Below, one piece after another: positions 54,406-63,238 of a stretch of DNA of 64,000 nucleotides (positions are counted from its first letter, which is position 1; the number at the start of each line of letters is the position of its first letter). Under the pieces are notes generated by a model. It was not told the origin of the DNA and ran no database searches. It worked only from the letters and a program-made list of their open reading frames with translations. The stretch is from JACCTI01 sp051005695 (GTDB lineage: Bacteria > Verrucomicrobiota > Verrucomicrobiia > Chthoniobacterales > UBA10450). The translations under genes were made by a program, and so were the position numbers. Where the stretch lies: the NCBI GenBank assembly GCA_051005695.1, contig JBPCJC010000026.1, positions 51,853 to 115,852 of the forward strand, read 5' to 3'.

Positions 54406-55020
54406 TTACCGCCCGGCGGCGATCCGCTTCAAGGCCAGCTTGACCAGCTCTTCGGCGCTCTGGATTTCCGGCTGTTTTTCCTGCAAATCGCGCACCGCTT
54501 TGTGCGCGTCCACCTGCTTGTAACCGAGCGCGATCAAAGCGAGCACGGCTTCGTTCGCCTGGCTTTGCTCGGCGCTCGGCGCGTGCGTCGCACTGGCCGC
54601 TTCCCAGGCGGCCGCGACTCCGAGTTTATCCTTCAATTCGAGCACGATCCGCTCGGCGGTTTTCTTCCCGAGCCCGCTGATTTTCGAGAGCGAAGCGACG
54701 TCGTTGTTTACTACCGCGCTTTTGAAATTGCTCACGCTCATGCCGCTCAGAACTGCGAGCGCGAGCTTCGGCCCGATGCCGCTGACGTGGTTGACCAGCA
54801 AACGAAAAAGGTCGCGCTCCGCCGCGCTCATGAAGCCGTAAAGAATGTGCGCATCTTCGCGCACATGCAGGTGGGTCAGGATTTGCAGCGGCTGCCCGAC
54901 CGCCGGCAAACGATCGTAACTCGAAAGCGGAATGAGCACTTCGTAGCCAACGCCGTTCACCTCCACGATGGCCTGCGTCGGCAACGCGGTCACGAGCTTG
55001 CCGGCGAGAAAAGTGATCAT
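54406..55020 (-). CDS. ruvA: Holliday junction helicase subunit RuvA
   Basis: A 204-residue RuvA that binds Holliday junctions and directs RuvB. OB-fold N-terminus MITFLAGKLVTALPTQAIVE, tandem helix-hairpin-helix motifs GIGPKLALAVL and GLGKKTAERIVLEL, and C-terminal RuvB-interaction domain (EAVLALIALGYKQVDAHKAV). ruvB and ruvC are not adjacent. Confidence 0.96.
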   Translation of the reverse strand: MITFLAGKLVTALPTQAIVEVNGVGYEVLIPLSSYDRLPAVGQPLQILTHLHVREDAHILYGFMSAAERDLFRLLVNHVSGIGPKLALAVLSGMSVSNFKSAVVNNDVASLSKISGLGKKTAERIVLELKDKLGVAAAWEAASATHAPSAEQSQANEAVLALIALGYKQVDAHKAVRDLQEKQPEIQSAEELVKLALKRIAAGR

Positions 55021-55071
55021 CTTCGGAGACGGGTAACAGAGCAGTTGTAATCCGCAACCGCGGCGCGCGCG

Positions 55072-56589
55072 CTACTTTGGTTTGAGTAAAAGGACGACGT
55101 CGACGCGGCCGCCTTCCGTCATGCTGACGCCGTGCGCGCGGTAGATTTTCCAATCTGGCGGCGGCTGCGGGAAGTCCCGGTGCGCGACGTCGGCCGTCAC
55201 GACGACGAAGCGCGGGCCGGGCATTTCCATAAAGGGTTTGATCTCGTAATCACGCAGATACGCCAGCCAGCGTTTGGTGTGTTTGCGAAAATACCAGACG
55301 AGGCTCGGCTCGCGGTAAAGGCCGGCGCCCCATTCCATCTCGGGGGTCACGTCGGCGCCGGCTTCTCGTTCGAGCGCGCGCGAAGCGGTCAAGCGCGCGA
55401 CCAACGGCGTCGCCAAAACGGCGGCGCCGGCGAGCGCGAGCGTGAGCAGCGCGCGTCGCCTAACGAATCGTTCGGCGCCCGGAAAATCGAGGAGCGCTTT
55501 CGCGAGCAGAAGGGCGAGGAGCGGGAAGGCCGGAAGCGTGTAATGCGGCAGCTTCGTTTTCACCAGAGTGAAGACGAGGAAGATGACCGCCGCGCCGACG
55601 ATGAGATAATTATCGAGCGGATCGCGTTTTCGCCAGAGCTTCCGCGCCAGCCACGGGAGGCTGAAAGCCCACGGAAAAAATGTCAGGAAGATGACGACGA
55701 AATAAAACGGCAGCATCGCCAGATAAGTCCAAACCGAACGTGTGCCGTGGCCTTCGAGCACGCCGAATGAGCGCGTGAGAACGTGGTGCCCGATGCCGAC
55801 GCGTAGAAAATCTCCATTGGTGCGAATGAGCGCGGGGACCCCCCAGAGCGCGACGATCGAAAGCACGAGCGCGATCCCGGTGAAGAAAAGAAAGCGCGCG
55901 TTCAGTTTCGTTTCCGACAGGAAAAATTTCGTCGCCGCGATCGCCAGTAAGGGCGTCCAGCCGATCGGCCCCTTGGCCAAAAAGGCGAGGGCGAGCGCGA
56001 GATAAAAAATCCACCACCAGCGGCGTTCCGGTTTCGCACCTGCGCTTTCTGTACTCGTTAGGCCGGGCAAACGATCGCGCAGAAGTTCGTAGCCGGCCCA
56101 GTGCGCGGCGGTCACAAAAAGAACCAGCCACATGTCCGCGACCGCGGCTTTCGCGTGCACGAACGTTTGAAAACAGAGCGTGAAAATGATCGCCGCCCAC
56201 CAGGCCATCCGCTCCGGGCCGATCCGACGGCCCCAGGCGAAAAGCAGCACCGCGGTCAGCGCCGCGGCGATCGCGGATGGAAAACGCGCCGCGAAATCAT
56301 TTTCGCCGAAAACGCGGTAGCTCGCGATCTGTGCCCAGTAGGTGAGGGGAGGCTTGTCGAAACGGTAACGATTATTAAAAAACGGGACGACGTAATCCGC
56401 GCGCTCGATCATCTCGCGCGAGGCCTCGGCGAAGCGCGGCTCGTCGCGATCGATCAACGGCAGCGACCCGCTGCCGGCGACGTGGAAAAGAAGACTCGCG
56501 CAGAAAAGGAGCGCGAATTTGCGGATTGCAGGTTGCAACGGCGGATTGAAGGATAGCACGCCTTGAAACACAAACCGGAATTTGCACAT
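55072..56589 (-). CDS. ArnT/PMT-family membrane glycosyltransferase
   Basis: A 505-residue enzyme of the GT39/GT83 type. DRDEPRFAEASREM is the first-loop motif with the catalytic Asp-Glu, followed by RFDKPPLTYWAQIASY. About eleven hydrophobic segments and a soluble C-terminal part. These use polyprenyl-phosphate sugars to modify lipid A or other lipids. The assigned ATG shares base 56589 with the start of the divergent PAP2 gene, so one or both true starts may lie further in. Confidence 0.85.
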   Translation of the reverse strand: MCKFRFVFQGVLSFNPPLQPAIRKFALLFCASLLFHVAGSGSLPLIDRDEPRFAEASREMIERADYVVPFFNNRYRFDKPPLTYWAQIASYRVFGENDFAARFPSAIAAALTAVLLFAWGRRIGPERMAWWAAIIFTLCFQTFVHAKAAVADMWLVLFVTAAHWAGYELLRDRLPGLTSTESAGAKPERRWWWIFYLALALAFLAKGPIGWTPLLAIAATKFFLSETKLNARFLFFTGIALVLSIVALWGVPALIRTNGDFLRVGIGHHVLTRSFGVLEGHGTRSVWTYLAMLPFYFVVIFLTFFPWAFSLPWLARKLWRKRDPLDNYLIVGAAVIFLVFTLVKTKLPHYTLPAFPLLALLLAKALLDFPGAERFVRRRALLTLALAGAAVLATPLVARLTASRALEREAGADVTPEMEWGAGLYREPSLVWYFRKHTKRWLAYLRDYEIKPFMEMPGPRFVVVTADVAHRDFPQPPPDWKIYRAHGVSMTEGGRVDVVLLLKPK

Positions 56590-57200
56590 TGAGCGCGCGG
56601 TCCGGGGTGCGCTGGTGGAGTGGCGCGCTGATTCTTTGGTTGCTCCTGCTGGTCGCGGCTTTTTTTTTGGACGCGAAGGTGCACGCCTGGGTGGTGGCGC
56701 ACCAGTCGGTTGGATTGCGTCACGCCATGCTGCTCGTTAGTCGCTGGGGCGATTGGCCGGGGCACGTGGTCGCCGGTTTGCTCGGAATCGCAGCCGCATA
56801 TTTTCTCGGCCACCGCGAGTGGCGGATTATTTTTGTGGCCATGATCGTCGCCTGCGCACTCGCCGGCGTGGCTGGCCGGGTGATCAAAATTTCCGTCGGC
56901 CGATCGCGGCCTTCAGTCACCACGGACGCGGGCTGGAACGGGCCGAGCCTGAGTTCGAAATATCACGCCTTTCCCTCCGGACACACGACCTCTTCGGTGG
57001 CCTTTTTTGCCGTCCCGTGTTTCGCGCGGCGCCGAATTGGATACGCGTTCCTGCCGATTCCATTACTGATCGCGACCTCGAGAATCCTACTGAACGCGCA
57101 CTATCTTTCCGACGTCGTTTTCGCCGCGATGCTCGGAATTGTCAGTGCGATGCTCGTCTGGAATTTTGTCGCGCGCCGCTATCCCCGCGTCAAGGTATGA
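56589..57200 (+). CDS. PAP2 family lipid phosphatase
   Basis: A 203-residue membrane phosphatase with the three PAP2 motifs: KISVGRSRP, FPSGHTTS and SRILLNAHYLSD. About five membrane segments. Likely substrates are polyprenyl or phosphatidyl phosphates. Start is TTG at 56589. Divergent from the ArnT-like gene, which produces or uses polyprenyl phosphate sugars; the pairing is suggestive. Overlaps the next gene as ATGA. Confidence 0.88.
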   Translation: MSARSGVRWWSGALILWLLLLVAAFFLDAKVHAWVVAHQSVGLRHAMLLVSRWGDWPGHVVAGLLGIAAAYFLGHREWRIIFVAMIVACALAGVAGRVIKISVGRSRPSVTTDAGWNGPSLSSKYHAFPSGHTTSSVAFFAVPCFARRRIGYAFLPIPLLIATSRILLNAHYLSDVVFAAMLGIVSAMLVWNFVARRYPRVKV

Positions 57201-57538
57201 GCGACATCGGCCTGCCGCCGGGATTTGGCGTCTGGCTGGTCTCGTTAGGCTGGGCGATGATTTGTGCGCTCGGTTTCCTGGTTCTCTTGCTCATCGCCTG
57301 GATCCGGGCGCGGCGAAAATCGACCGGCTTGCTGCACGATCGCACCGCTGCCTGGGCCATGGGCGCGGCGGTTTCCGCGCTCGTCGCCGGAGTTTCCATG
57401 TGGCTGGTGAATTGGTCGGGTTCGTTAGGCCAATTCGCTCACTGGATCGATCGGACGCCGGTGACGACCGGATGGCTGCTCGCACAAGCCGCGCTCTGGC
57501 CGGTGATTGCACTGATCTGGAATCGCGCGCGCGTCTAG
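57197..57538 (+). CDS. Small hypothetical membrane protein
   Basis: A 113-residue protein with three hydrophobic segments (VWLVSLGWAMICALGFLVLL, AWAMGAAVSALVAGVSMWLV, TTGWLLAQAALWPVIALIW). The start ATG overlaps the PAP2 stop, supporting translation. Two octamers encode Ser-Leu-Gly at equivalent positions. No family recognised. Confidence 0.65.
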   Translation: MSDIGLPPGFGVWLVSLGWAMICALGFLVLLLIAWIRARRKSTGLLHDRTAAWAMGAAVSALVAGVSMWLVNWSGSLGQFAHWIDRTPVTTGWLLAQAALWPVIALIWNRARV

Positions 57539-57596
57539 GCTCCGCGGAAAATCATTCTGCTCGGCAAGCGTCGCGGCCATCCCGTAGAACGGCGGC

Positions 57597-58352
57597 GTGC
57601 CCGCTCTCACCGAGATCGTTCGTTATACCAACGACTACCTGCGTCTCGATGAAATCACCGATTGGCCGAGCGCGCTCAATGGCTTGCAGGTGGAGAACGA
57701 TGGCAGGATAAAAAAAATCGGCGCCGCGGTCGATGCTTCCACCCACACTTTCAATGCCGCGAGTGAGCGCGGAATCGATTTCCTCCTCGTGCATCATGGG
57801 CTTTTCTGGCCGGGACTGCAGCCGATCACGGGCGCGTTACGCCGCCAGGTCGGCGCGCTTTTGGCGAATAACATCGCGCTCTATAGCGCGCATCTGCCGC
57901 TCGATTTGCATCCGGTGGTGGGAAACAATGCGTGCCTCGCGGCCGCGCTTGGCCTAACGAATCCTGAGCCTTTCCTGGAAACGAAAGGCCAGCCGGTCGG
58001 GCTGCGCGCGGAGGTGGAGATTTCGTTAGGCGAACTCACCCGCAGGCTCCAGCAGTCGTTAGGCGGAGAAGCAAAAATTTTCGCCCATGGCCCGGGCGAG
58101 TGCCGGAACATCGGGATCGTCACCGGCGCCGCGGGCTCGGAGATTTACGCGGTCGCGCAGGCCGGGGTGGACACTTTTATCACCGGCGAAGGACCGCATT
58201 GGGCGGCCGTCGCGGCCGAAGAGCTCGGCCTCAACCTCTTGTTAGGCGGACATTACGCGACCGAGACTTTCGGGGTCAAAGCGCTCGCCGCGCACTTGTC
58301 GGAAAAGTTCGGGGTGCCGTGGGAGTTTATCGACGCACCCACCGGACTTTAG
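57597..58352 (+). CDS. Nif3-like dinuclear metal centre protein
   Basis: A 251-residue Nif3/YbgI-family protein starting with GTG. Metal-binding residues appear in FLLVHHGLFWPG, YSAHLPLDLHPVVGNN and late GEGPHWAAVAAEE. Related proteins have been proposed to be GTP-cyclohydrolase-like or metal hydrolases; function is unsettled. Four octamers lie in the gene. Confidence 0.92.
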   Translation: MPALTEIVRYTNDYLRLDEITDWPSALNGLQVENDGRIKKIGAAVDASTHTFNAASERGIDFLLVHHGLFWPGLQPITGALRRQVGALLANNIALYSAHLPLDLHPVVGNNACLAAALGLTNPEPFLETKGQPVGLRAEVEISLGELTRRLQQSLGGEAKIFAHGPGECRNIGIVTGAAGSEIYAVAQAGVDTFITGEGPHWAAVAAEELGLNLLLGGHYATETFGVKALAAHLSEKFGVPWEFIDAPTGL

Positions 58353-58364
58353 TCCTGCCATCTC

Positions 58365-61238
58365 ATGGATTCATTCGCCACCTGCCTCGGCTTTTTGGTT
58401 TTCGCGATTCTGCTGATCCCGTTCGCACTCATGATTGCACACGCGCGCAAGATCAAGCACCTCGAAGCAACTGCGGGCAAACTCAGCGAACGCCTCGAAG
58501 CCCTCGAAACCCAACTCCGCAGCGCGGCGCCATCGATCGCGCCCTCGCCGGCTCCCGCGCCGTCGCCCGCGCTCGCCGCGATCCTGGCTCCCGCCCCGCC
58601 GGTCACGCCGGCGCCGAAGACACCGCCACCAATCATTCCCGCCGCGCCCAAGCCGCCGCGACCCGCGCGCGCCGCGATCGATTGGGAAGCCTTCATGGGC
58701 GTGAAACTTTTCGCGTGGCTCGGCGGTTTCGTCCTCTTTCTCGGCGTCGTTTTCCTCGTCAAATATTCCTTCGAGAACAACCTGATCACGCCCGCGATGC
58801 GCGTCTTCATTGGCGCGATCATCGGGCTCGGGTTGGTCGCCGCTGGCTGGTTCACCGCGCGGCGGAATTACCGCGTCCCCGGCCAAAGTCTCTGCGCCAC
58901 CGGCGTGCTCGTTCTTTATGCCGACCTCTTCGGCGCGCACGCGTTTTACAATCTCATCTCGCTCACCGCGGCCTTCGTTTTGATGTCGTTAGTCACGATC
59001 GCCGCCTTCCTCCTCGCAGTGAATTTAAACGCGCAGGTCGTGGTCATTCTCGGATTGATCGGCGGATTCCTGACCCCGCCGCTGCTCGCGCGGGGCAACG
59101 ACGACGCGCTTCAGATTTTCGGTTACATCGCGCTCTTGAATGTCGGCGTCGCCGCCGTCGCGCTGCGGAAACGCTGGGATTATCTCGTCCTGCTCGCGGC
59201 CATCGGCACCGTCGTGATGGAGTTTGCCTGGGCGACCGACTTCAACGTCTCCCGCGCGCACACCGCCTTTCTCGTTTTCCTTTTGCTCGAGGGACAATTT
59301 CTCGCCTTCCAATATCTCCGGCGCAAACTGACCCCGCCGGAAGCATGGTCCACCTACGCTGGCCTAACGACTGGTTTCGCAGCGCTTGCCTTCGCTTTTT
59401 GTTTAATCGCACACCGCGACCTCGCGTGCCGTCCGGCGTTTCTCTTCAGCTTCATCTTCCTGGCCGATATCGAGCTGCTTGCGCTCGCCATGACGCGGCC
59501 GAATCCCGCGCGCATCGCCGGCCCCGCGGGTGCGGTCGTTTTCGCGCTGCTCGCGGCTTGGACCGCTGGCTATTTGCGACACGAACTCCTTTGGTGGGCG
59601 CTCGGCGCGTACATTATTTTCGCGCTCATCCATTCCGGGTTCAGCGTCTGGCCGCGGCGCGTGGGCGAAACCAAATCGATCGACGCGAAGTGGTATGCCT
59701 TCGTTCCGCTGCTCGCGCTGGCGCTTCTTTTCCTCTGCGTCTGGCACGGTGAAACGTCGTTCGCAGTCTGGGCGTGCGTCTTGTTGATCGATCTCATCGC
59801 GGTCGCGCTCGCATGGTCGACCGCTTCGGTCCTCGCGCTTTTAGTTGCGCTCGTCGCCACCGTCGTCACCGCCGGTTTGTGGATCGTGACCGCGCCGCCG
59901 CTCGACGAGAGCATCGGCTCCATCCTCATCGTCGTCGGCGGGTTCGGCGTTTTCTTTTCCTCCGCCGCCACTCTGCTCGCGCGCAAGCTCGTCTTCGGGC
60001 CTAACGACACTCGTCGCAACGTCCCCGCGCTCGCCGCGGCCATGCCTTTTGTCCTCCTGCTCATGGTCGTCTGGAAATTGCCCATGCCCGAGCCGACCGC
60101 GGTCTTCTCGGTCGCGCTCGTGCTCGCGGCCGTCCTCCTCGGGCTGGGAATTCTTGCGCGCCGGAGCTGGATCGCAGTGGTTGCGCTCGGGTTCACCTGG
60201 GCGGTGGAATGCCAGTGGCACTCGCTCCATTTCTCCGCCGCGCACGCCGCGCTCCCGCTGGTTTGGTACATTGCCTTTGGCCTCGTCTTCATCGCCTATC
60301 CGTTTTTCGCCACGAAAGAAAACTCCGCGATTCCGTGGACAGTCGGCGCGCTTTCCGGCGTCCTCCATTTCGCCCTCATCCACGATCTGCTCGCGCGCGT
60401 TTATCCCGGCTGGCATCACGGATTTCTCCCCGCGCTTTTCACCTTGCCCTATCTCTTCGGCGTCTTCTTCCTCATCAAAAAACGCGACGTCATCCCCGCC
60501 TCCGGCGACGCCCGGCTTGCGTGGCAGGGCGGGGTCGCCTTGCTCCTTGTTAGCCTCATCTTCCCGCTGCAATTCGAGCGCGAATGGATCACCCTCGGCT
60601 GGGCCGTGGAAGGGCTCGCCTTGCTCGCATTCTTTCGACGGGTCCCGAACCGCGGCCTGCGCCTCGCCGGTGCCGGGCTCCTCGGCCTCGCCTTCGCCCG
60701 CCTCGCCTTGAATCCCGCCGTCCTCGAGTACCATCGCCGCACCCCGCTGCGGATCTGGAATTGGTACCTCTACGCCTATGGCCTCACGAGTGTTTGCCTC
60801 TTCGCCGGCGCGCGCCTGACGCAGCACCTCCGCGAGACCCTCGAAGCCCGCGTCATCCCGCGCTTCCTTTACACCCTCGGAGCTATCCTTACCTTCCTCT
60901 TGCTTAACATCGAGATCGCCGACTTCTACTCCATCGGCCCGACGCTCACCTTCTCCTTCTCCGGCAACTTCGCTCGCGACATGACCTACTCCATCGCCTG
61001 GGCCCTCTTCGCCTTCGCCCTGCTCCTTATCGGGATGAAGAAACGAATGCGCTTTGTCCGCTACGCCGGCCTCGCCCTCCTTGTAGTTACTTTAGGTAAA
61101 CTCTTCCTCCACGACCTCGGCAACCTCAGCCAGCTCTACCGCATCGGCGCCTTCATCGGCGTCGCCCTGGTCATGATCGTAGCCTCCTTCGTCTACCAAC
61201 GCTTCCTCCGGCCGGCGCCCTCGGAGTCAGGCTTATAG
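58365..61238 (+). CDS. DUF2339 large membrane protein
   Basis: A 957-residue protein with an N-terminal helix, a short coiled coil (KHLEATAGKLSERLEALETQ), a Pro/Ala-rich linker, and then about 25 hydrophobic segments starting after DWEAFMGVKLFAWLGGFVLF, the DUF2339 hallmark. GGFLTPPLLARGNDD is also typical. Function unknown; probably an inner membrane protein. It is 12 bases after the Nif3-like gene. Confidence 0.88.
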   Translation: MDSFATCLGFLVFAILLIPFALMIAHARKIKHLEATAGKLSERLEALETQLRSAAPSIAPSPAPAPSPALAAILAPAPPVTPAPKTPPPIIPAAPKPPRPARAAIDWEAFMGVKLFAWLGGFVLFLGVVFLVKYSFENNLITPAMRVFIGAIIGLGLVAAGWFTARRNYRVPGQSLCATGVLVLYADLFGAHAFYNLISLTAAFVLMSLVTIAAFLLAVNLNAQVVVILGLIGGFLTPPLLARGNDDALQIFGYIALLNVGVAAVALRKRWDYLVLLAAIGTVVMEFAWATDFNVSRAHTAFLVFLLLEGQFLAFQYLRRKLTPPEAWSTYAGLTTGFAALAFAFCLIAHRDLACRPAFLFSFIFLADIELLALAMTRPNPARIAGPAGAVVFALLAAWTAGYLRHELLWWALGAYIIFALIHSGFSVWPRRVGETKSIDAKWYAFVPLLALALLFLCVWHGETSFAVWACVLLIDLIAVALAWSTASVLALLVALVATVVTAGLWIVTAPPLDESIGSILIVVGGFGVFFSSAATLLARKLVFGPNDTRRNVPALAAAMPFVLLLMVVWKLPMPEPTAVFSVALVLAAVLLGLGILARRSWIAVVALGFTWAVECQWHSLHFSAAHAALPLVWYIAFGLVFIAYPFFATKENSAIPWTVGALSGVLHFALIHDLLARVYPGWHHGFLPALFTLPYLFGVFFLIKKRDVIPASGDARLAWQGGVALLLVSLIFPLQFEREWITLGWAVEGLALLAFFRRVPNRGLRLAGAGLLGLAFARLALNPAVLEYHRRTPLRIWNWYLYAYGLTSVCLFAGARLTQHLRETLEARVIPRFLYTLGAILTFLLLNIEIADFYSIGPTLTFSFSGNFARDMTYSIAWALFAFALLLIGMKKRMRFVRYAGLALLVVTLGKLFLHDLGNLSQLYRIGAFIGVALVMIVASFVYQRFLRPAPSESGL

Positions 61239-61284
61239 CCAGTCTCAAACCCCCTTACCTCATCTTAGTAGATCTTTAAAATCC

Positions 61285-61372
61285 TCTCATCCTGAGCGAA
61301 GGCGAAGGATCTCTGCCTAGTCCCCCCTCCACGCTCCCTGCGTTACGGCTTCGCTGCGCGCAGAATAACAAA
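61285..61372. repeat. Degenerate relative of the GTCATCC inverted-repeat family
   Basis: ctcatcctgagcgaaggcga and aggatctctgcc on the left, cttcgctgcgcgcagaataa on the right, resemble the arms of the dispersed element but are much diverged. It lies in the 234-base gap after the DUF2339 gene. Confidence 0.4.
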
Positions 61373-61404
61373 GATGTTGGTAGATGACTTCTAAGCTGAC
61401 CGGA

Positions 61405-61441
61405 AAACAAAAACCGCCCGCGGGTAGCTTCCCGCGGACGG
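61405..61441 (-). terminator. Intrinsic terminator of the second fibronectin-like gene
   Basis: On the minus strand the stem ccgtccgcggg/cccgcgggcgg is followed by tttttgtttt. This is the same hairpin-plus-tttttgttt design as at 19672-19712 after the other fibronectin-like gene. Confidence 0.85.
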
Positions 61442-61472
61442 CTTCGAAGAAGGCTGGAGACAGATCGCGAAC

Positions 61473-62519
61473 TTAGGCGATCGCCGGGCGGTGACCGTTC
61501 TCCGGCCGGTGGACGCGGTTCCCGTTCGCCGAGCCCGCCGTTGTCGTCGCGTCCGTGCGGGACGAATCCGCCGGCGCCTCCGCCTTGCGTTCCGCTACCA
61601 ATGGGAGGGTGATTTGCACCGGATCGCTTGCCACACCTTGCAGGCCATTGTTTACCGCCTGCACGAAGAGTTCCATCGTCTGACCCGGGAGGACACCTGG
61701 CACACTCGCCATTGGCTCGATCGAGCGTGCCACCAGGCGGGGCGAAGTTTCCACCCCCAGGATGAGACCGCGCCAGCGGTAACGCGTGGCCAGCGGAGTA
61801 GGATCGCATTGCACGATGATATTTCCCATGTCATCGAGATGGGCGCTCAGACCCGTGGGCTTGCCCGGGGTCGCATCCATCGATGGCATGAGCAACCCGA
61901 AAGCCAGCCAGCGCGGATCGGAATCAGCCAACGTGCCCTCGAGGATTTTGATTAGCGAATACATCGTATCCGCCAGGATCGAGTAAGCGCTATCATAGTC
62001 AGTCCCGGCATTCTTTAGGGCGATCTCCGCCACGGCCAGCGCCGCCTGGGTGTCGACCGCGTTCTTGCGCAGAAGCTTCGCCTGCGCGGCGGTCACCAGC
62101 ATCGTCGGTACTTCGAAGCTCGGGTTGGAAGTAAAGAAGCCATCCAGACTTAAGGCCAGCGCTAACCGGCCCTTGATCCGCGTCGGCACGGAAGTAGTAG
62201 CATTAACAAAGCCAGCCTGCGCCCAGCTCGTCGACCAGCGGCTGCCGAAACGGCCCGCGAGCACATTCCGCGTCGTCTGGAGCCACTCACTCAACGCCGT
62301 GTCCGCCGGCTTGAACAAGTCGGAAGCAGTTTGCCGCGCGCTCCGGGCCGCATTGAACCGATTATTAACTCCCACGTAGGCGTCGAATTCACTCTTGAAC
62401 CGGGGCTCGGGGATTTGCGTGATCTGTAGCTCAGAACCATAGGTGATCAGCCCCCGGTCCATCTTCGTCCCCAGGTCGATGACGAGGGGGGCACTGGTTG
62501 GTACGTTATTATTAGCCAT
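61473..62519 (-). CDS. Fibronectin-III-like protein of unknown function
   Basis: A 348-residue protein without signal peptide. The N-terminal ~215 residues are mainly helical (ADTALSEWLQTTRNVLAGRF, TAAQAKLLRKNAVDTQAALA). A fibronectin-III-like segment begins at GKPTGLSAHLDDMGNIIVQC and ends ELFVQAVNNGLQGVASDPVQ. The tail is Ala/Ser/Thr-rich. No clear ribosome binding site; the leader is AT-rich. It shares with the 19753-20370 gene the Fn3-like end, terminator type, strand and a phased array upstream. Confidence 0.65.
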   Translation of the reverse strand: MANNNVPTSAPLVIDLGTKMDRGLITYGSELQITQIPEPRFKSEFDAYVGVNNRFNAARSARQTASDLFKPADTALSEWLQTTRNVLAGRFGSRWSTSWAQAGFVNATTSVPTRIKGRLALALSLDGFFTSNPSFEVPTMLVTAAQAKLLRKNAVDTQAALAVAEIALKNAGTDYDSAYSILADTMYSLIKILEGTLADSDPRWLAFGLLMPSMDATPGKPTGLSAHLDDMGNIIVQCDPTPLATRYRWRGLILGVETSPRLVARSIEPMASVPGVLPGQTMELFVQAVNNGLQGVASDPVQITLPLVAERKAEAPADSSRTDATTTAGSANGNRVHRPENGHRPAIA

Positions 62520-63084
62520 AAATTGGTAGTTGGTAATATGTTTGTTAGTTTGTCAGGCCAGAGCTTCTCCGCCCCGGCGGGACTCTGCCTAAGCAGCCCG
62601 TGTCCCAACTTTCGACCGCCCGCGGATCTTTCCGCTTCCAGCAGCCTGGATAAGAATCTTTGCGGCCCGTTAAACTTCAGAAGGGGTGAACGAATTCCGT
62701 CTGGCCCTTGTGGGTGACTTGAAGCGCCCGAGGAACTCTTGTGCTCGTCGCGGGGATAATTCCAGGGCGGACGGATTCCATCCGGGCCAGAAGTATTTTC
62801 AACTAGCCCGGACGAAATCCATCGCGGCCAGAAAGATTTTCCACAGACCCAAACGAAAATCGTCTGGGGAAGAAATATCCAAAATAGTCCGGGGAGAATT
62901 CGTCCCTCCCAACCAAATCCTCCTGAGAACGGAGGGGCGCCGATAACGGCCGCGATGCCAGAGCTGACCCCGTTTAGTCCCTTGCTAAGGTGGAGATGGA
63001 TTCCGTTTTGCCTTGGAATTTTATTTCCAGCGAAGGCGGAATCAATTGCCGGATTGTGGAAAAGGCGGAACGCCCGGCGGCTAC
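62520..63084. other. Gene-free stretch upstream of the fibronectin-like gene
   Basis: Contains the AT-rich leader of the gene ending at 61473, the ~20.5-bp phased array (listed separately) and a GAGCTGACCCCG motif at 62951-62962. A long open frame on the minus strand crosses it, but it does not look like a protein and overlaps the other gene. Confidence 0.5.
62650..62935. repeat. Degenerate tandem array with ~20.5-bp period
   Basis: Unit cores begin at 62774, 62794, 62815, 62836, 62856, 62876, 62897 and 62917 (steps of 20 or 21), with older units back to about 62654. Cores resemble GAATTCC/GATTTTCC, followed by a GGCC-type or CCC segment. Alternate units are more alike, which gives a 41-bp super-period around small GAATTC-centred dyads. 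Sequence differs from the array at 20.8-21.1 kb but the period is the same. Confidence 0.7.
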
Positions 63085-63142
63085 TCAACCTACATCCAAC
63101 GGACTGCGCACGCCCCGGCCCGGCTTATTCAGCACATGCGAA
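63085..63142 (-). pseudogene. Remnant of a second integron-integrase 3' end
   Basis: Minus-strand translation gives HVLNKPGRGVRSPLD followed by extra residues and a stop. This is the C-terminal signature of IntI-type integrases. It duplicates, with changes, the end of the larger copy about 145 bases away. Hairpins (gactggc/gccagtc, cggcccgt/acgggccg) lie between the two copies. Confidence 0.65.
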
Positions 63143-63238
63143 CACGGCCCGTTGGGGACGGGCCGGGTAGACGGGCAGCCGGCGAGGTAGCCGGTGACTG
63201 GCGTGGGCAAGCCAGTCATCAATAGATCATCGTCCCCT

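Noticed and set aside
62447..63088. 213-codon minus-strand frame as a protein gene
   Set aside because: It runs through the phased array and overlaps the start of the fibronectin-like gene; the translation has no protein-like conservation and is explained by the repeats.
63143..63238. attC recombination site between the two integrase ends
   Set aside because: Hairpins and GTTRRRY-like heptamers are present, but I could not place paired L and R boxes with the spacing expected for attC.
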